A stretch of 15,023 bases of DNA from Patescibacteria group bacterium (GTDB taxonomy: Bacteria; Patescibacteriota; Patescibacteriia; Patescibacteriales; GWC2-42-12), in contig JAHJAP010000015.1 in assembly GCA_018813805.1 (NCBI GenBank), positions 1 through 15,023 of the forward strand. Direction: 5' to 3'. This document shows, piece by piece, positions 5,701 to 14,197 of the stretch. Under the pieces are notes generated by a model, which saw only the letters and a program-made list of their open reading frames with translations, ran no database searches and was not told the DNA's origin. The translations under genes were made by a program, and so were the position numbers. The number at the start of each line of letters is the position of its first letter. Positions within the stretch are counted from its first letter, which is position 1.

Positions 5701-6876
5701 ATGGAAAATCAAAAAGGAAAATTTATTGTAATTGATGGCACTGATGGTTCGGGCAAAGCCACTCAAACCGAAATTCTTGCAAAAAGATTAAGGCAGGCTG
5801 GTTTTGATGTGACAGTTGCTGATTTTCCTCAATATAACACAAAATCAGCAGGATTAGTTGAAGAATATTTAAGCGGCAAATATGGAAAAGCTGAAGAAGT
5901 TGGGCCATATCGAGCTTCTATTTTTTATGCTTGCGATCGCTATGACGCTAGTTTTAAAATAAAAAAATGGCTAGCTGAAGGTAAGATAATTATTTCAAAT
6001 AGATATGTTACTGCTAACATGGGGCACCAAGGAGGAAAAATTGAAAATCCATCAGAAAGAAAGTATTATTTTGACTGGCTTTACAAACTTGAATATAAAA
6101 TTTTTGATATTCCGCAACCTGATTTAAATATTATTCTTCATGTTGACGCGGAAATTTCCCAACTCTTAGCCAAGCAAAGACAAAAACAAGATTGGATTGG
6201 TAAAACCAACGACATTCATCAAGATAATTTAGAGCATCTTAAAAAAGCTGAAAAAACTTATTTACAAATTGCAAAAAATTTTCCAAAATTTAGATTAATT
6301 GAATGTACAGCTAATGAACAAATATTAAGCAGAGAAGAAATTAGTGATTTAATCTGGAAAGAAATTATTAAACTTTTTAAACCTGCGCCCTCTTTAATTA
6401 ATTTTAAAGAATTGCGCAATCAAATATCATCAACCAATATTGAAAACAATGACTCAAAATTAAAAATTGAAAAAATATCGTCTTGTGCAAAATTACCTAC
6501 GCGCGCTTATGACAATGATGCTGGCTTGGATTTATATTCTTCTGATTATTATTCTTTATTCTCTAATGATTGCTTTACAATTAAAACAGGATTAAAGTTA
6601 GCAATACCTGTTGGTTGCGTTGGTTTAATTTGGGATAAAAGTGGCTTAGCAAGAAATGGCATTCATTGTTTGGCAGGAGTAATTGACGCTGGTTTTAGAG
6701 GAGAAGTTACGATTCAATTAATTAATTTAAGCCAAGATGTTTATCATATTGCTCCTGGCCAAAAAATTGCTCAACTATTAATTCAAAAAGTTGAATTTCC
6801 AGAAATAATTGAAGAACAAGTTGACAATGAAACTGACAGAAAAGATGGACATTTTGGATCATCGGGATTGTTTTAA
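5701..6876 (+). CDS. Fused thymidylate kinase - dUTPase (Tmk-Dut)
   Basis: One frame of 391 residues joins two enzymes. Residues 1 to about 225 are thymidylate kinase (dTMP to dTDP): P-loop GTDGSGKA (13-20), CDRYDAS (78-84), and NRYVTANMGHQGG (100-112). After a linker (about 226-252), residues 253-391 form a trimeric-type dUTPase (dUTP to dUMP and pyrophosphate). Its five motifs are in order: DAGLDLYS (273-280), KSGLARNG (313-320), GVIDAGFRGEV (326-336), GQKIAQLL (353-360) and the C-terminal RKDGHFGSSG (380-389). Motif 3 has Phe where many dUTPases have Tyr, and motif 2 has Lys-Ser rather than Arg-Ser. Thus one polypeptide makes dUMP and handles the dTMP produced from it. The start at 5701 is the only ATG before the P-loop. 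Confidence 0.92.
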   Translation: MENQKGKFIVIDGTDGSGKATQTEILAKRLRQAGFDVTVADFPQYNTKSAGLVEEYLSGKYGKAEEVGPYRASIFYACDRYDASFKIKKWLAEGKIIISNRYVTANMGHQGGKIENPSERKYYFDWLYKLEYKIFDIPQPDLNIILHVDAEISQLLAKQRQKQDWIGKTNDIHQDNLEHLKKAEKTYLQIAKNFPKFRLIECTANEQILSREEISDLIWKEIIKLFKPAPSLINFKELRNQISSTNIENNDSKLKIEKISSCAKLPTRAYDNDAGLDLYSSDYYSLFSNDCFTIKTGLKLAIPVGCVGLIWDKSGLARNGIHCLAGVIDAGFRGEVTIQLINLSQDVYHIAPGQKIAQLLIQKVEFPEIIEEQVDNETDRKDGHFGSSGLF

Positions 6877-6902
6877 AATTTACTTTAGGTTAAAATGATA
6901 TT

Positions 6903-8423
6903 ATGAAATATGATATTATTATTGGCATGGAAATCCATGCTGAACTAAAAACAAAATCAAAGATGTTCTGTGAATGTGATAATGATTCAACAAACAAACA
7001 GCCCAACACTACTGTCTGTCCTATTTGTTTTGGCCATCCTGGAACACTACCTATTCCAAATAAACAAGCCATTGAATGGACAATGTTGCTTGGTATGAGC
7101 TTACATTGTCAAATTAATAAATCATCAAAATTTGACCGTAAAAATTATTTTTATCCTGACTTACCTAAAGGCTATCAAATTTCTCAATACGACTTACCAA
7201 TTGCTTATGGTGGTTATTTAGAAATAAATAATGAACAAATAAAAATTACCAGAATCCATTTAGAAGAAGATACTGGTAAATTAATTCACCCTAATAAAAA
7301 AACTTACTCCTTGGTAGATTATAATCGCGCAGGAACGCCATTAATTGAGCTTGTTACCGATCCTGTTATTCATGACAGCAACACCGCAAAAGAATTTTGT
7401 CAAATCTATCAACAAATTTTACGTTATTTAGAAATTTCTAATGCTGATATGGAAAAAGGTGAAATGCGTTGTGAAGCAAATATTAGCGTACAAGAAAAAA
7501 ACAAATGGAAATATTTTAATAAAGAAATAAAACCAGTTGATAACTATGAATTAAATCCTAAAATTGAATTAAAAAATATTAATTCTTTTAGATATATGGA
7601 AAAGGCTATTAATTATGAAATTGATCGTCAAATTAAAGCTATTGAAAATAATGAAAAATTAATTCAAGAAACGCGAGGATGGGATGATAATAAAGGGACA
7701 ACCTTTAGCCAGCGAATTAAAGAAACATCAGCTGATTATCGATATTTTCCTGAACCCGACATCCCAATGCTTTGCCTCAACAACAAATGGCAAAAAATTA
7801 TTGAAAAAAAAATAATTGAATTACCACCAGAAAAAATTAAACGATTTAAGGAAGAATATTTTTTTACTGATTATGAAGCAAAAATTTTAGTTAGTGATAA
7901 AAAATTGGCTGATTATACAGAAAAAATAATTTCCGAATTACGCGAATGGATTGATACGACCAATGACAATTGGGAAAGGCAAAGAAAAAAATTAACCAAA
8001 ATTACAGCTAATTGGTTGATTAATGAATTATTTAAACATTTAAAAACCGATAATAAAATAATTAAAAGCGATCAATTTAATAAAATAAAAATTACTCCTG
8101 AAAATTTTGCTGAATTTATTTGTTTAGTTTATCAAGACAAAATTAATTCTTCTGCCGCTCAAACAATTTTAACTAAAATGTATCAAGATGGTGGCGATCC
8201 TTCACAAATAATGGTTGATTTAGGTTTAGAACAATTAGATAATGAAGCTGAATTAGAAAAAATTATTAAAAATATTCTTTTACTAAATAAAGAACAAGTA
8301 GCGCAGTATAAGGCTGGCAAAGAAAATGTTTTACAATTTTTGGTTGGAAAAACAATGGCAACAACCAATGGCAAAGCTAATCCTAAATTAGTAATTGAGA
8401 TATTAAAAAAAGAATTAAAATAA
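6903..8423 (+). CDS. gatB: Asp/Glu-tRNA amidotransferase subunit B
   Basis: This 506-residue GatB is the subunit that activates misacylated Glu-tRNAGln or Asp-tRNAAsn for amidation in GatCAB. Hallmarks are IIGMEIHAELKTKSKMFC (6-23), the cysteine pairs CEC (23-25) and CPIC (39-42) that bind zinc in some GatB proteins, HLEEDTGKL, GTPLIELVTDPVI and YFPEPDIP. The middle carries a small insert (KWKYFNKEIKPVDNYEL) before the KIELKNINSF block. The C-terminal YqeY-like tail domain ends KANPKLVIEILKKELK. gatA and gatC are not in this window. It starts 26 bp after the kinase-dUTPase and overlaps the convergent miaA by 9 bp at its 3' end. Confidence 0.95.
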   Translation: MKYDIIIGMEIHAELKTKSKMFCECDNDSTNKQPNTTVCPICFGHPGTLPIPNKQAIEWTMLLGMSLHCQINKSSKFDRKNYFYPDLPKGYQISQYDLPIAYGGYLEINNEQIKITRIHLEEDTGKLIHPNKKTYSLVDYNRAGTPLIELVTDPVIHDSNTAKEFCQIYQQILRYLEISNADMEKGEMRCEANISVQEKNKWKYFNKEIKPVDNYELNPKIELKNINSFRYMEKAINYEIDRQIKAIENNEKLIQETRGWDDNKGTTFSQRIKETSADYRYFPEPDIPMLCLNNKWQKIIEKKIIELPPEKIKRFKEEYFFTDYEAKILVSDKKLADYTEKIISELREWIDTTNDNWERQRKKLTKITANWLINELFKHLKTDNKIIKSDQFNKIKITPENFAEFICLVYQDKINSSAAQTILTKMYQDGGDPSQIMVDLGLEQLDNEAELEKIIKNILLLNKEQVAQYKAGKENVLQFLVGKTMATTNGKANPKLVIEILKKELK

Positions 8424-9380
8424 GGTGGATAAAAACATTTTAATTAATTTTTTAGCTTTTGCCGTATTCGGCAACAGACTTTTTGTAACATTTTCTATCC
8501 AATTAATTTTTTTACCTTGTTGTTCCCAGCGTCTAAACCAAGACATCTGACGGTTAGCAAATTGATTGCTTGCAATATTTAATTTTTCAACCATTTCATC
8601 ATATGTTAATTTTTTCTGCAAATATAACGAAATAAATTTATATTCCAAACCAAACTCTTCTAATTTACGCCAACTTAATCCTTGTTGGTGAAATTGTTTA
8701 ATTTCATCTATCATTTTTTCTTTTTCCAGTCTATAAATTAATCGGTCATAAATTCTTTTTCTTAATATTTGCTTAGAACAAGTCAATCCGATAATCAATG
8801 TCTGATATTTTTCTTTTAATTTTGTTGAACATAATAAATTATTTTTAAAATTTTTATCAAATAATAAAATTTCTGCATAGCGAATTAAACGACGTTTATT
8901 ATTTTTATCGCTATTATTTATTTTTATCGCCATTTCAGGCGATAATTTTTTTATTTTAGTAAAAAGCTGATTGATAGTTAATTTTTCTAATTTTTTTCTC
9001 AAACTTAAATCAGGCTTACTGTCAAATAACTGAAAATTATCAACAACTGCTTGCAAATACAAACCACTGCCTCCAACTAAAATCGGTAATTTCCCGCGCT
9101 GTAAAATATCATCAATTGCCTTAAACGCTAATTTTTGATATTTAGCTAAATTAAATCGCGTTTTAGGGCTAACTACATCTATTAAATAATAAGGAATTAC
9201 TTTTGACTTAATGCAATATTGTTTTAAATCCTTTCCTGTTCCAATGTCCATGCCGCGATAAACTTGTCTTGAATCAGCGCTTACAATTTCGCCATTAAAT
9301 TCCATTGCCAATTGCACTGCTAATTTTGTTTTACCGCTAGAAGTTGGCCCTAATATTGCTAAAATTTTATTTTTTTTCAT
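8415..9380 (-). CDS. miaA: tRNA dimethylallyltransferase MiaA
   Basis: MiaA adds the isopentenyl group to A37 of tRNAs reading UNN codons. The start MKKNKILAILGPTSSGKT gives the P-loop at residues 11-18, as in most homologues. An upstream in-frame ATG at 9398 would add MNLLIK. Further hallmarks are SADSRQVYRGMDIGTGK, VGGSGLYLQAVV, RRLIRYAEIL and RQMSWFRRW. After the conserved end (about ...INWIENVTK) comes a tail of about 21 residues, of which SLLPNTA is encoded by a degenerate copy of the GGGTCTGTCGCC repeat (8461-8480). The gene overlaps the end of miaB by 14 bp (32 bp with the longer start), and its stop lies inside the 3' end of convergent gatB. Confidence 0.94.
   Translation of the reverse strand: MKKNKILAILGPTSSGKTKLAVQLAMEFNGEIVSADSRQVYRGMDIGTGKDLKQYCIKSKVIPYYLIDVVSPKTRFNLAKYQKLAFKAIDDILQRGKLPILVGGSGLYLQAVVDNFQLFDSKPDLSLRKKLEKLTINQLFTKIKKLSPEMAIKINNSDKNNKRRLIRYAEILLFDKNFKNNLLCSTKLKEKYQTLIIGLTCSKQILRKRIYDRLIYRLEKEKMIDEIKQFHQQGLSWRKLEEFGLEYKFISLYLQKKLTYDEMVEKLNIASNQFANRQMSWFRRWEQQGKKINWIENVTKSLLPNTAKAKKLIKMFLSTLF
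8461..8480 (-). repeat. Degenerate element tip inside the miaA 3' coding region
   Basis: Read on the minus strand, AGTCTGTTGCCGAATACGGC closely matches the element tip GGTCTGTCGCCGAATACCG, and TTGCCG-AATA-CGGCAA forms a 6-bp stem. Compared with the element palindrome, the stem change C to T is balanced by G to A on the other arm. It lies within the miaA reading frame, coding for part of the C-terminal tail. Confidence 0.55.
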
Positions 9381-10500
9381 TTTTATTAATAAGTTCATTT
9401 AAAATTTTCCAACGTTGTTTTTTTTCTAAAATTGGAATGCTATCTTTAAGTTTTGCCGCCGCTGTTCCTGGTCTAGGTGAATAAACAGAAATATATGCTT
9501 TATTAAAATTAATTTTTTTGCAAATATTAACTGTATTTTGAAATTGCTTTTTTGTTTCACCAGGAAAACCAACAATAATATCTGTAGTAATATTAGAATC
9601 AGGCATGGCTTTTCTAATTTTTTTTATTAAATTAATATAATATTCAACTGTATATTTTCTATTCATTTTTTTTAATATCTCATTATCTCCGGCTTGAATA
9701 GGCAAATGAATATAATGACAAACTTTTTTACTTTTAGCAATAGTTTTGATTAATTTATCAGACATATCCTTGGGATGACTGGTTAAAAATTGAATTTGAA
9801 AATCCCCCTTGATATCATTAATCATCTTCAATAGATCATGAAATTTTATAATTTCCTCAGGCTTTTGACTTTTGACTTTTGACTTTATGGACTTTCGGCT
9901 TACTTCATAACTATTTACATTCTGCGCAATTAAAATAATTTCTTTATACTTTTTTTTAATTAAACCTTTTATTTCTTTTAATATATCTTCTGCTGGCCGA
10001 TAAACCTCTCTGCCGCGCGCATAAGGTACTACGCAATAAGAACAAAAATTATTACACCCGTTACCAATTGGCACAAAAGCGCTAAATTTTGATTCGTATT
10101 TTGGAATTATTTTTAGATAATCATTTGTACATTTTACATTTATTTGAAAATCTGAATTTAAAAATTTATTAAAAATTGAAAATCTGAATTTAAAAATTTG
10201 ATTAATTGGAATCCATGCATCAACCCACTTTTTTAATCTTTTTTGAACATCTTTTCTATAAACCAAGCACCCTGTTACAATAATTTTTACATTAAAATTT
10301 TTCTTTTTTATTTCTGGTATAAATCCATAAATTCTATCTTCAGCTGTTTGTCTAACGCCACAAGTATTAATCACAACTAAATCGGCCTGATATTTATTAT
10401 CAGACCGTTTATAGCCAAGCTCTTCTAGTTTTCCAGCTATTCTTTCGCTGTCACTTTTATTCATCTGACAGCCAATTGTGATAATATAATATTTTTTCAT
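9367..10500 (-). CDS. miaB: tRNA-2-methylthio-N6-dimethylallyladenosine synthase MiaB, without TRAM domain
   Basis: MiaB adds the methylthio group to the i6A37 made by MiaA, using two iron-sulfur clusters. Cys11 (GCQMN), Cys47 (TCGVR) and Cys78 (TGCL) bind the auxiliary cluster. Cys149, Cys153 and Cys156 (CNNFCSYC) form the radical-SAM motif, followed by VPYARGRE. Other hallmarks are IAQNVNSY, LTSHP, HLPIQAG and TDIIVGFPGET. At 377 residues it stops soon after SPRPGTAA and a short helix, where most MiaB proteins (about 430-460) continue into a TRAM RNA-binding domain. Two repeat-derived stretches are read in frame at residues about 102-121 and 201-213. It overlaps dnaJ by one base (TAATG) and miaA at the 3' end. 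A different methylthiotransferase is possible but the miaA partner favours MiaB. Confidence 0.9.
   Translation of the reverse strand: MKKYYIITIGCQMNKSDSERIAGKLEELGYKRSDNKYQADLVVINTCGVRQTAEDRIYGFIPEIKKKNFNVKIIVTGCLVYRKDVQKRLKKWVDAWIPINQIFKFRFSIFNKFLNSDFQINVKCTNDYLKIIPKYESKFSAFVPIGNGCNNFCSYCVVPYARGREVYRPAEDILKEIKGLIKKKYKEIILIAQNVNSYEVSRKSIKSKVKSQKPEEIIKFHDLLKMINDIKGDFQIQFLTSHPKDMSDKLIKTIAKSKKVCHYIHLPIQAGDNEILKKMNRKYTVEYYINLIKKIRKAMPDSNITTDIIVGFPGETKKQFQNTVNICKKINFNKAYISVYSPRPGTAAAKLKDSIPILEKKQRWKILNELINKNEKK
9861..9895 (-). repeat. AAAGTC-type repeat read within miaB
   Basis: On the minus strand AAAGTCCAT is followed by AAAGTC and repeated AAAAGTC units. Bases 9875-9895 equal, in reverse complement, the 21 bases at 2345-2365 of the rplK-rplA spacer. 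Here the repeat is translated as KSIKSKVKSQK (residues 203-213), just after the conserved NVNSY block, in a loop that varies among MiaB proteins. Confidence 0.65.
10144..10199 (-). repeat. 24-bp direct repeat within miaB
   Basis: The same 24 bases (TTGAAAATCTG, then AATTTAAAAATTT, on the + strand) occur at 10144-10167 and 10176-10199, 32 bp apart. Because 32 is not a multiple of three, the copies are read in different frames: on the minus strand one gives IFKFRFS and the other KFLNSDFQ (MiaB residues about 102-119). This lies between the N-terminal domain and the radical-SAM core. Confidence 0.75.
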
Positions 10501-11585
10501 TATATTCCCAATTCTTTAAATAATTCTTTTTGTCTTCGATTTAAGCTGGTTGGTGTTTTAACAATAATTTCAACCAAATGATCGCCACGACCACGACCAT
10601 GCAAATGCGGCACTCCTTTATTTCGTAAAATAAAAATTTTGCCTGATTGTGTACCTTCAGGAATTTTTAAACTAACAGCTCCATCAACAGTAATAATTTC
10701 AATTTTATCACCTAAGGCTGCTTGAGAAAAATTAATTTTCGCTTGAGATTTTATATTAACACCATCACGTTCAAAACGATGATCAGAGTTTATTCTAATT
10801 TTTAAATACAAATCCCCTGCTTGCCCGCTTTTATATCCAGCTTCACCTTGGCCAGATAATCTAATTACTTCATTATTATTAATACCAGCCGGAATTTTAA
10901 TTTTAAAATTAACTGTTTCATTAACAATACCAACTCCACGACAAACTGAACATTTTTCTTTAAAAGTTTTTCCTTCACCATTGCAATCACTGCAAGCTAT
11001 TTGTACTTGCATATTACCAAAAATTGTTCGCTGAACTTTAACAACATGCCCTTTGCCATTGCAAGTTTTACAAGTAATAACAGTTGCGCCAGGCTCTATG
11101 CCTTCGCCTTTGCATTTAACGCACTTAATTGTTTTTTTCAAACTGATTTCTTTTTCAATACCAAAAATCGCTTCATTAAAATTAATAGTTAAAATCATTT
11201 GAATATCCTGACCGCGCCTAGCTTGTTGACTACGTTTTTCTCTTCCGCTAGAAAAACCAAAAATATCGCTTATATTACCAAAAATATCGCTTATGTCGTC
11301 TATATTCACATTAAACCCATTACTAAAACCTGAAAAACCTTCAAAGCCCGAGAAACCGCTCTGACCTTTTACTTGATCAAAATTTGAACCAAATTGATCA
11401 TATTGAACACGTTTTTCAGGGTTGCTTAAAACTTGATAAGCTTCATTTATTTCTTTAAATTTAGCTTCATTGCCACTTTTTTTATCAGGATGATGTTGAT
11501 GAGCTAATTCACGAAAAGCTTTTTTAATTTCATCTTGACTAGTGTTTTTCTCAACACCAAGTATTTTATAATAATCTTTAGACAT
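10500..11585 (-). CDS. dnaJ: Chaperone protein DnaJ
   Basis: This 361-residue type I DnaJ stimulates DnaK ATPase activity and delivers unfolded clients. Domains in order: J domain (5-66) with HPD at 32-34; Gly/Phe-rich region (about 74-113); four CxxCxGxG zinc-finger repeats beginning at Cys155, Cys172, Cys198 and Cys212; then the client-binding C-terminal domains. The Gly/Phe region contains ISDIFG twice, encoded by an 18-bp perfect direct repeat at 11256-11273 and 11277-11294. The start MSKDYYKILGV is standard. It lies 153 bp downstream of dnaK and touches miaB with TAATG. Confidence 0.97.
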   Translation of the reverse strand: MSKDYYKILGVEKNTSQDEIKKAFRELAHQHHPDKKSGNEAKFKEINEAYQVLSNPEKRVQYDQFGSNFDQVKGQSGFSGFEGFSGFSNGFNVNIDDISDIFGNISDIFGFSSGREKRSQQARRGQDIQMILTINFNEAIFGIEKEISLKKTIKCVKCKGEGIEPGATVITCKTCNGKGHVVKVQRTIFGNMQVQIACSDCNGEGKTFKEKCSVCRGVGIVNETVNFKIKIPAGINNNEVIRLSGQGEAGYKSGQAGDLYLKIRINSDHRFERDGVNIKSQAKINFSQAALGDKIEIITVDGAVSLKIPEGTQSGKIFILRNKGVPHLHGRGRGDHLVEIIVKTPTSLNRRQKELFKELGI

Positions 11586-11653
11586 AAAAAAATTAATAAA
11601 GTTTATCCTTCTCTGTTAATTATAAATTAAGTTGATTGTAGCTTTTTCCATTA

Positions 11654-11721
11654 AGCCCTCCCAACCCTCCCTTGTCAGGGGGGGGGCTCAAACTCACACG
11701 TAACCATCCCTTGTCATGGAA
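11654..11721. repeat. GC-rich inverted repeats between dnaK and dnaJ
   Basis: The 153-bp spacer (11586-11738) contains AGCCCTCCC (11654-11662), able to pair (one wobble) with GGGGGGGCT (11680-11688). An alternative inner stem is CCCTCCC-TTGTCA-GGGGGGG. A second, weaker unit AACCATCCCTTGTCATGGAA (11702-11721) repeats AACCCTCCCTTGTCAGGGGG (11663-11682) in degenerate form. Reading in the operon direction (minus strand) no T-tract follows the strong hairpin, so it may be an mRNA-processing or stability element, or simply a dispersed palindromic repeat. It could lower dnaJ expression relative to dnaK. Confidence 0.5.
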
Positions 11722-11738
11722 GAAATAATTAAAATATT

Positions 11739-13652
11739 CTACTTTTTTTCAGTAAATTCTCCTTCAATTGGATTCTCTTCTTTTTTCTTTTCTCCAGATC
11801 CAGCATCGTTATTTGGTTGTGCATTGCCAACCCCAGCGCCAGGTTGCGCCTGAGACTGCTGATACATTGCCACGCCTATTTTTTGCACAATAACATTTAA
11901 TTCTTCTAATTTCTTTTTTATCTCATCAGACTGATCGCTGTCTTTCACTTTTTTCAAAGCCTCAATTTTTTCTTCTAACTCTTTTTTATCTTCTTCCTTT
12001 ATCTTATCACCCATATCTTTAATTAATTTTTCACTTTGAAAAATAACTGCCTCAGCTTGGTTTTTAATTTCTATTTGTTCTCTTTTTTTCTTGTCTTCTT
12101 CAGCGTGTAGTTCAGCTTCTTTTTTCATTTTTTCAATTTCCTCTTTACTTAAACCAGATGAAGCTGTAATAGTAATATTTTGCTCTCTGTTGGTTGCTTT
12201 ATCTTTAGCCTTAACATTAAGAATACCGTTAGCATCAATATCAAAACTTACTTCAATCTGCGGAATACCGCGAGGCGCTGAAGGAAAACCATCCAAAATA
12301 AATCTACCTAAAGTTTTATTATCAGAAGCCATTGGTCGCTCGCCTTGCAAAACATGAATCTCCACGCTAGTTTGACCATCAGCTGCTGTAGAAAAAATTT
12401 GTGATTTAGAAGTTGGAATAGTTGTATTTTTTTCAATTAACGGTGTAGCTACTCCACCCAAGGTTTCAATTCCTAAAGTTAATGGAGTAACATCAAGAAG
12501 TAAAACATCTTTAACATCGCCCTGCAATACGCCAGCCTGAACAGCAGCGCCTAAAGCTACTACTTCGTCAGGATTAACTGTTAAATTTGGCTCTCTGTTA
12601 AAAAACTCTTTTACTTTTTTTTGCACTAAAGGCATACGTGTCATACCGCCAACTAAAATAACTTCCTGAATATCTTTAATAGTAAAACCAGCGTCTTTTA
12701 AGGCTGCCTGGCAAGGACCAATGGTTTTCTCAACCAAATCTCCAACTAATTCTTCTAATTTAGCGCGCAATAATTTCATTACTAAATGTTTTGGTCCATT
12801 AACATCAGTAGTTATAAAAGGTTGATTAATTTCTGTTTCCATTGTTGTTGATAATTCAATTTTTGCTTTTTCAGCAGCTTCTTTAATTCTTTGCAAGGCC
12901 AAAGTATCTTTAGATAAATCAATACCCTGATCTTTTTTAAATTCATTAATTATCCAATTAATCAAACGTTGATCAAAATCTTCACCACCTAAATGCGTAT
13001 CGCCATTAGTGGATTTTACTTCTACTGTATCTGAGCTTACATCAAGGATTGAAACATCAAAAGTTCCACCGCCTAAATCATAAACAGCTATTTGTTGGCC
13101 TTTTTTCTTTTCAAATCCATAAGCTAGTGCTGCTGCTGTTGGTTCATTAATAATACGTTTAACTTCTAAACCAGCAATTTTGCCAGCGTCTTTGGTTGCT
13201 TGACGCTGAGAATCATTAAAATAAGCTGGTACAGTAATAATTGCCTCAGTTATTTTTTCGCCTAATTTTGCTTCAGCATCAGCTTTTAATTTAGACAAAA
13301 TCATAGCTGATACTTCTTGCGGAGTGTAGTCTTTGTCAGACATTTTTATTTTAACTCCATCATTAGCCTTAATAATTTTATAAGGCGATATTTTAATATC
13401 GCGCTGAACTTCATCATCTTCAAAACGTCTACCTATTAAACGTTTAACGGCATAAACAGTATTTTCTGGATTAGTTACGGCCTGTCTTTTAGCAGTTAAG
13501 CCAACTAATCTTTCATTATTTTTAGAAATTGCCACAATAGAAGGCGTAGTTCTATTGCCTTCAGTGTTTTCTAAAATCTTTGGCTGACCGCCTTCGATAA
13601 TGGCTACAGCGCAATTTGTTGTGCCCAAATCAATACCTAAAATTTTTGACAT
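11739..13652 (-). CDS. dnaK: Molecular chaperone DnaK (Hsp70)
   Basis: This 637-residue Hsp70 has the standard length. The nucleotide-binding domain (1 to about 380) has [13 protein letters not shown] phosphate loop [12 protein letters not shown] (6-17), [29 protein letters not shown] and [11 protein letters not shown]. The substrate-binding domain (about 385-500) starts at the [11 protein letters not shown] block and is followed by a charged helical lid. A Gln/Gly/Asn-rich linker leads to a tail ending [12 protein letters not shown], in place of the acidic EEVKD-like ends of proteobacterial DnaK. It works with the GrpE fusion, DnaJ and Hsp20 encoded beside it. The gap to hsp20 is 56 bp. No CIRCE operator was found. 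Confidence 0.98.
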   Translation of the reverse strand: MSKILGIDLGTTNCAVAIIEGGQPKILENTEGNRTTPSIVAISKNNERLVGLTAKRQAVTNPENTVYAVKRLIGRRFEDDEVQRDIKISPYKIIKANDGVKIKMSDKDYTPQEVSAMILSKLKADAEAKLGEKITEAIITVPAYFNDSQRQATKDAGKIAGLEVKRIINEPTAAALAYGFEKKKGQQIAVYDLGGGTFDVSILDVSSDTVEVKSTNGDTHLGGEDFDQRLINWIINEFKKDQGIDLSKDTLALQRIKEAAEKAKIELSTTMETEINQPFITTDVNGPKHLVMKLLRAKLEELVGDLVEKTIGPCQAALKDAGFTIKDIQEVILVGGMTRMPLVQKKVKEFFNREPNLTVNPDEVVALGAAVQAGVLQGDVKDVLLLDVTPLTLGIETLGGVATPLIEKNTTIPTSKSQIFSTAADGQTSVEIHVLQGERPMASDNKTLGRFILDGFPSAPRGIPQIEVSFDIDANGILNVKAKDKATNREQNITITASSGLSKEEIEKMKKEAELHAEEDKKKREQIEIKNQAEAVIFQSEKLIKDMGDKIKEEDKKELEEKIEALKKVKDSDQSDEIKKKLEELNVIVQKIGVAMYQQSQAQPGAGVGNAQPNNDAGSGEKKKEENPIEGEFTEKK

Positions 13653-13708
13653 ATTATTTTATTTCATAACTTGTAACGCAAAAATACGTAACTAGAAATG
13701 ATATTTAA

Positions 13709-14134
13709 TTATTTAATATTTTTAATTTTAATCATTTTTGGTTTAGTTTCCAAAGCTTTTGGAATTACTATTTTCAAAACACCATTTCGCGTTTCAGCGC
13801 TAGTTTTTTCGCCAATAACATGAGAAGGTAATGGCAAACTTCTATAAAAACTACCGCGTTTAATTTCTTTTCGATAATAATTTTTATCTTCAACTTCGCT
13901 TTTTTTCTCACTTTCACCTTTAATAATTAAAACATCATTCTCAATGGAAATATCAACTTTAGCTGGATCAATACCTGCTAGTTGAGTTTCAACAATAACA
14001 TTGTCTTTGTCTTGATAAACATCTACTGCTGGCACAAAACCAGCTGTGTCGTAATTAGCAAGTGTTAAATCTTGAAAAATTTTATCCATGTCATCAAATG
14101 ATTCAAGAAATGGCGCCCATTTAATAATTGGCAT
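13709..14134 (-). CDS. Small heat shock protein (Hsp20/alpha-crystallin)
   Basis: This 141-residue holdase binds unfolding proteins and passes them to DnaK. A short N-terminal arm (MPIIKWAPFLESFDDMDKIF) precedes the alpha-crystallin domain (about 35-130), which has VPAVDVYQDKDNVIVE, AGIDPAKVDISIEND and the signature RNGVLKIVIPK. The tail contains an I-x-I type motif (IKIK) used for oligomer assembly. The start at 14134 is set by a GGAGG site ten bases upstream (14149-14145), the clearest Shine-Dalgarno in this window. It sits between the GrpE fusion and dnaK; chaperone operons more often lack an Hsp20 gene in this place. Confidence 0.95.
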   Translation of the reverse strand: MPIIKWAPFLESFDDMDKIFQDLTLANYDTAGFVPAVDVYQDKDNVIVETQLAGIDPAKVDISIENDVLIIKGESEKKSEVEDKNYYRKEIKRGSFYRSLPLPSHVIGEKTSAETRNGVLKIVIPKALETKPKMIKIKNIK

Positions 14135-14144
14135 ATGTTTTTTT

Positions 14145-14149
14145 CCTCC
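14145..14149 (-). promoter_or_regulatory. Strong ribosome binding site of hsp20
   Basis: On the minus strand GGAGG stands ten bases before the hsp20 ATG. Most other genes in the window have only A-rich leaders, so this gene may be translated independently and strongly. Confidence 0.7.
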
Positions 14150-14197
14150 GCGTTGATTCTATGCGCTAGAATTAATCGCGAAAATTAAAATTAATTA

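Noticed and set aside
14135..14197. CIRCE heat-shock operator upstream of chaperone genes
   Set aside because: No TTAGCACTC-N9-GAGTGCTAA-like inverted repeat here or upstream of grpE and dnaK.
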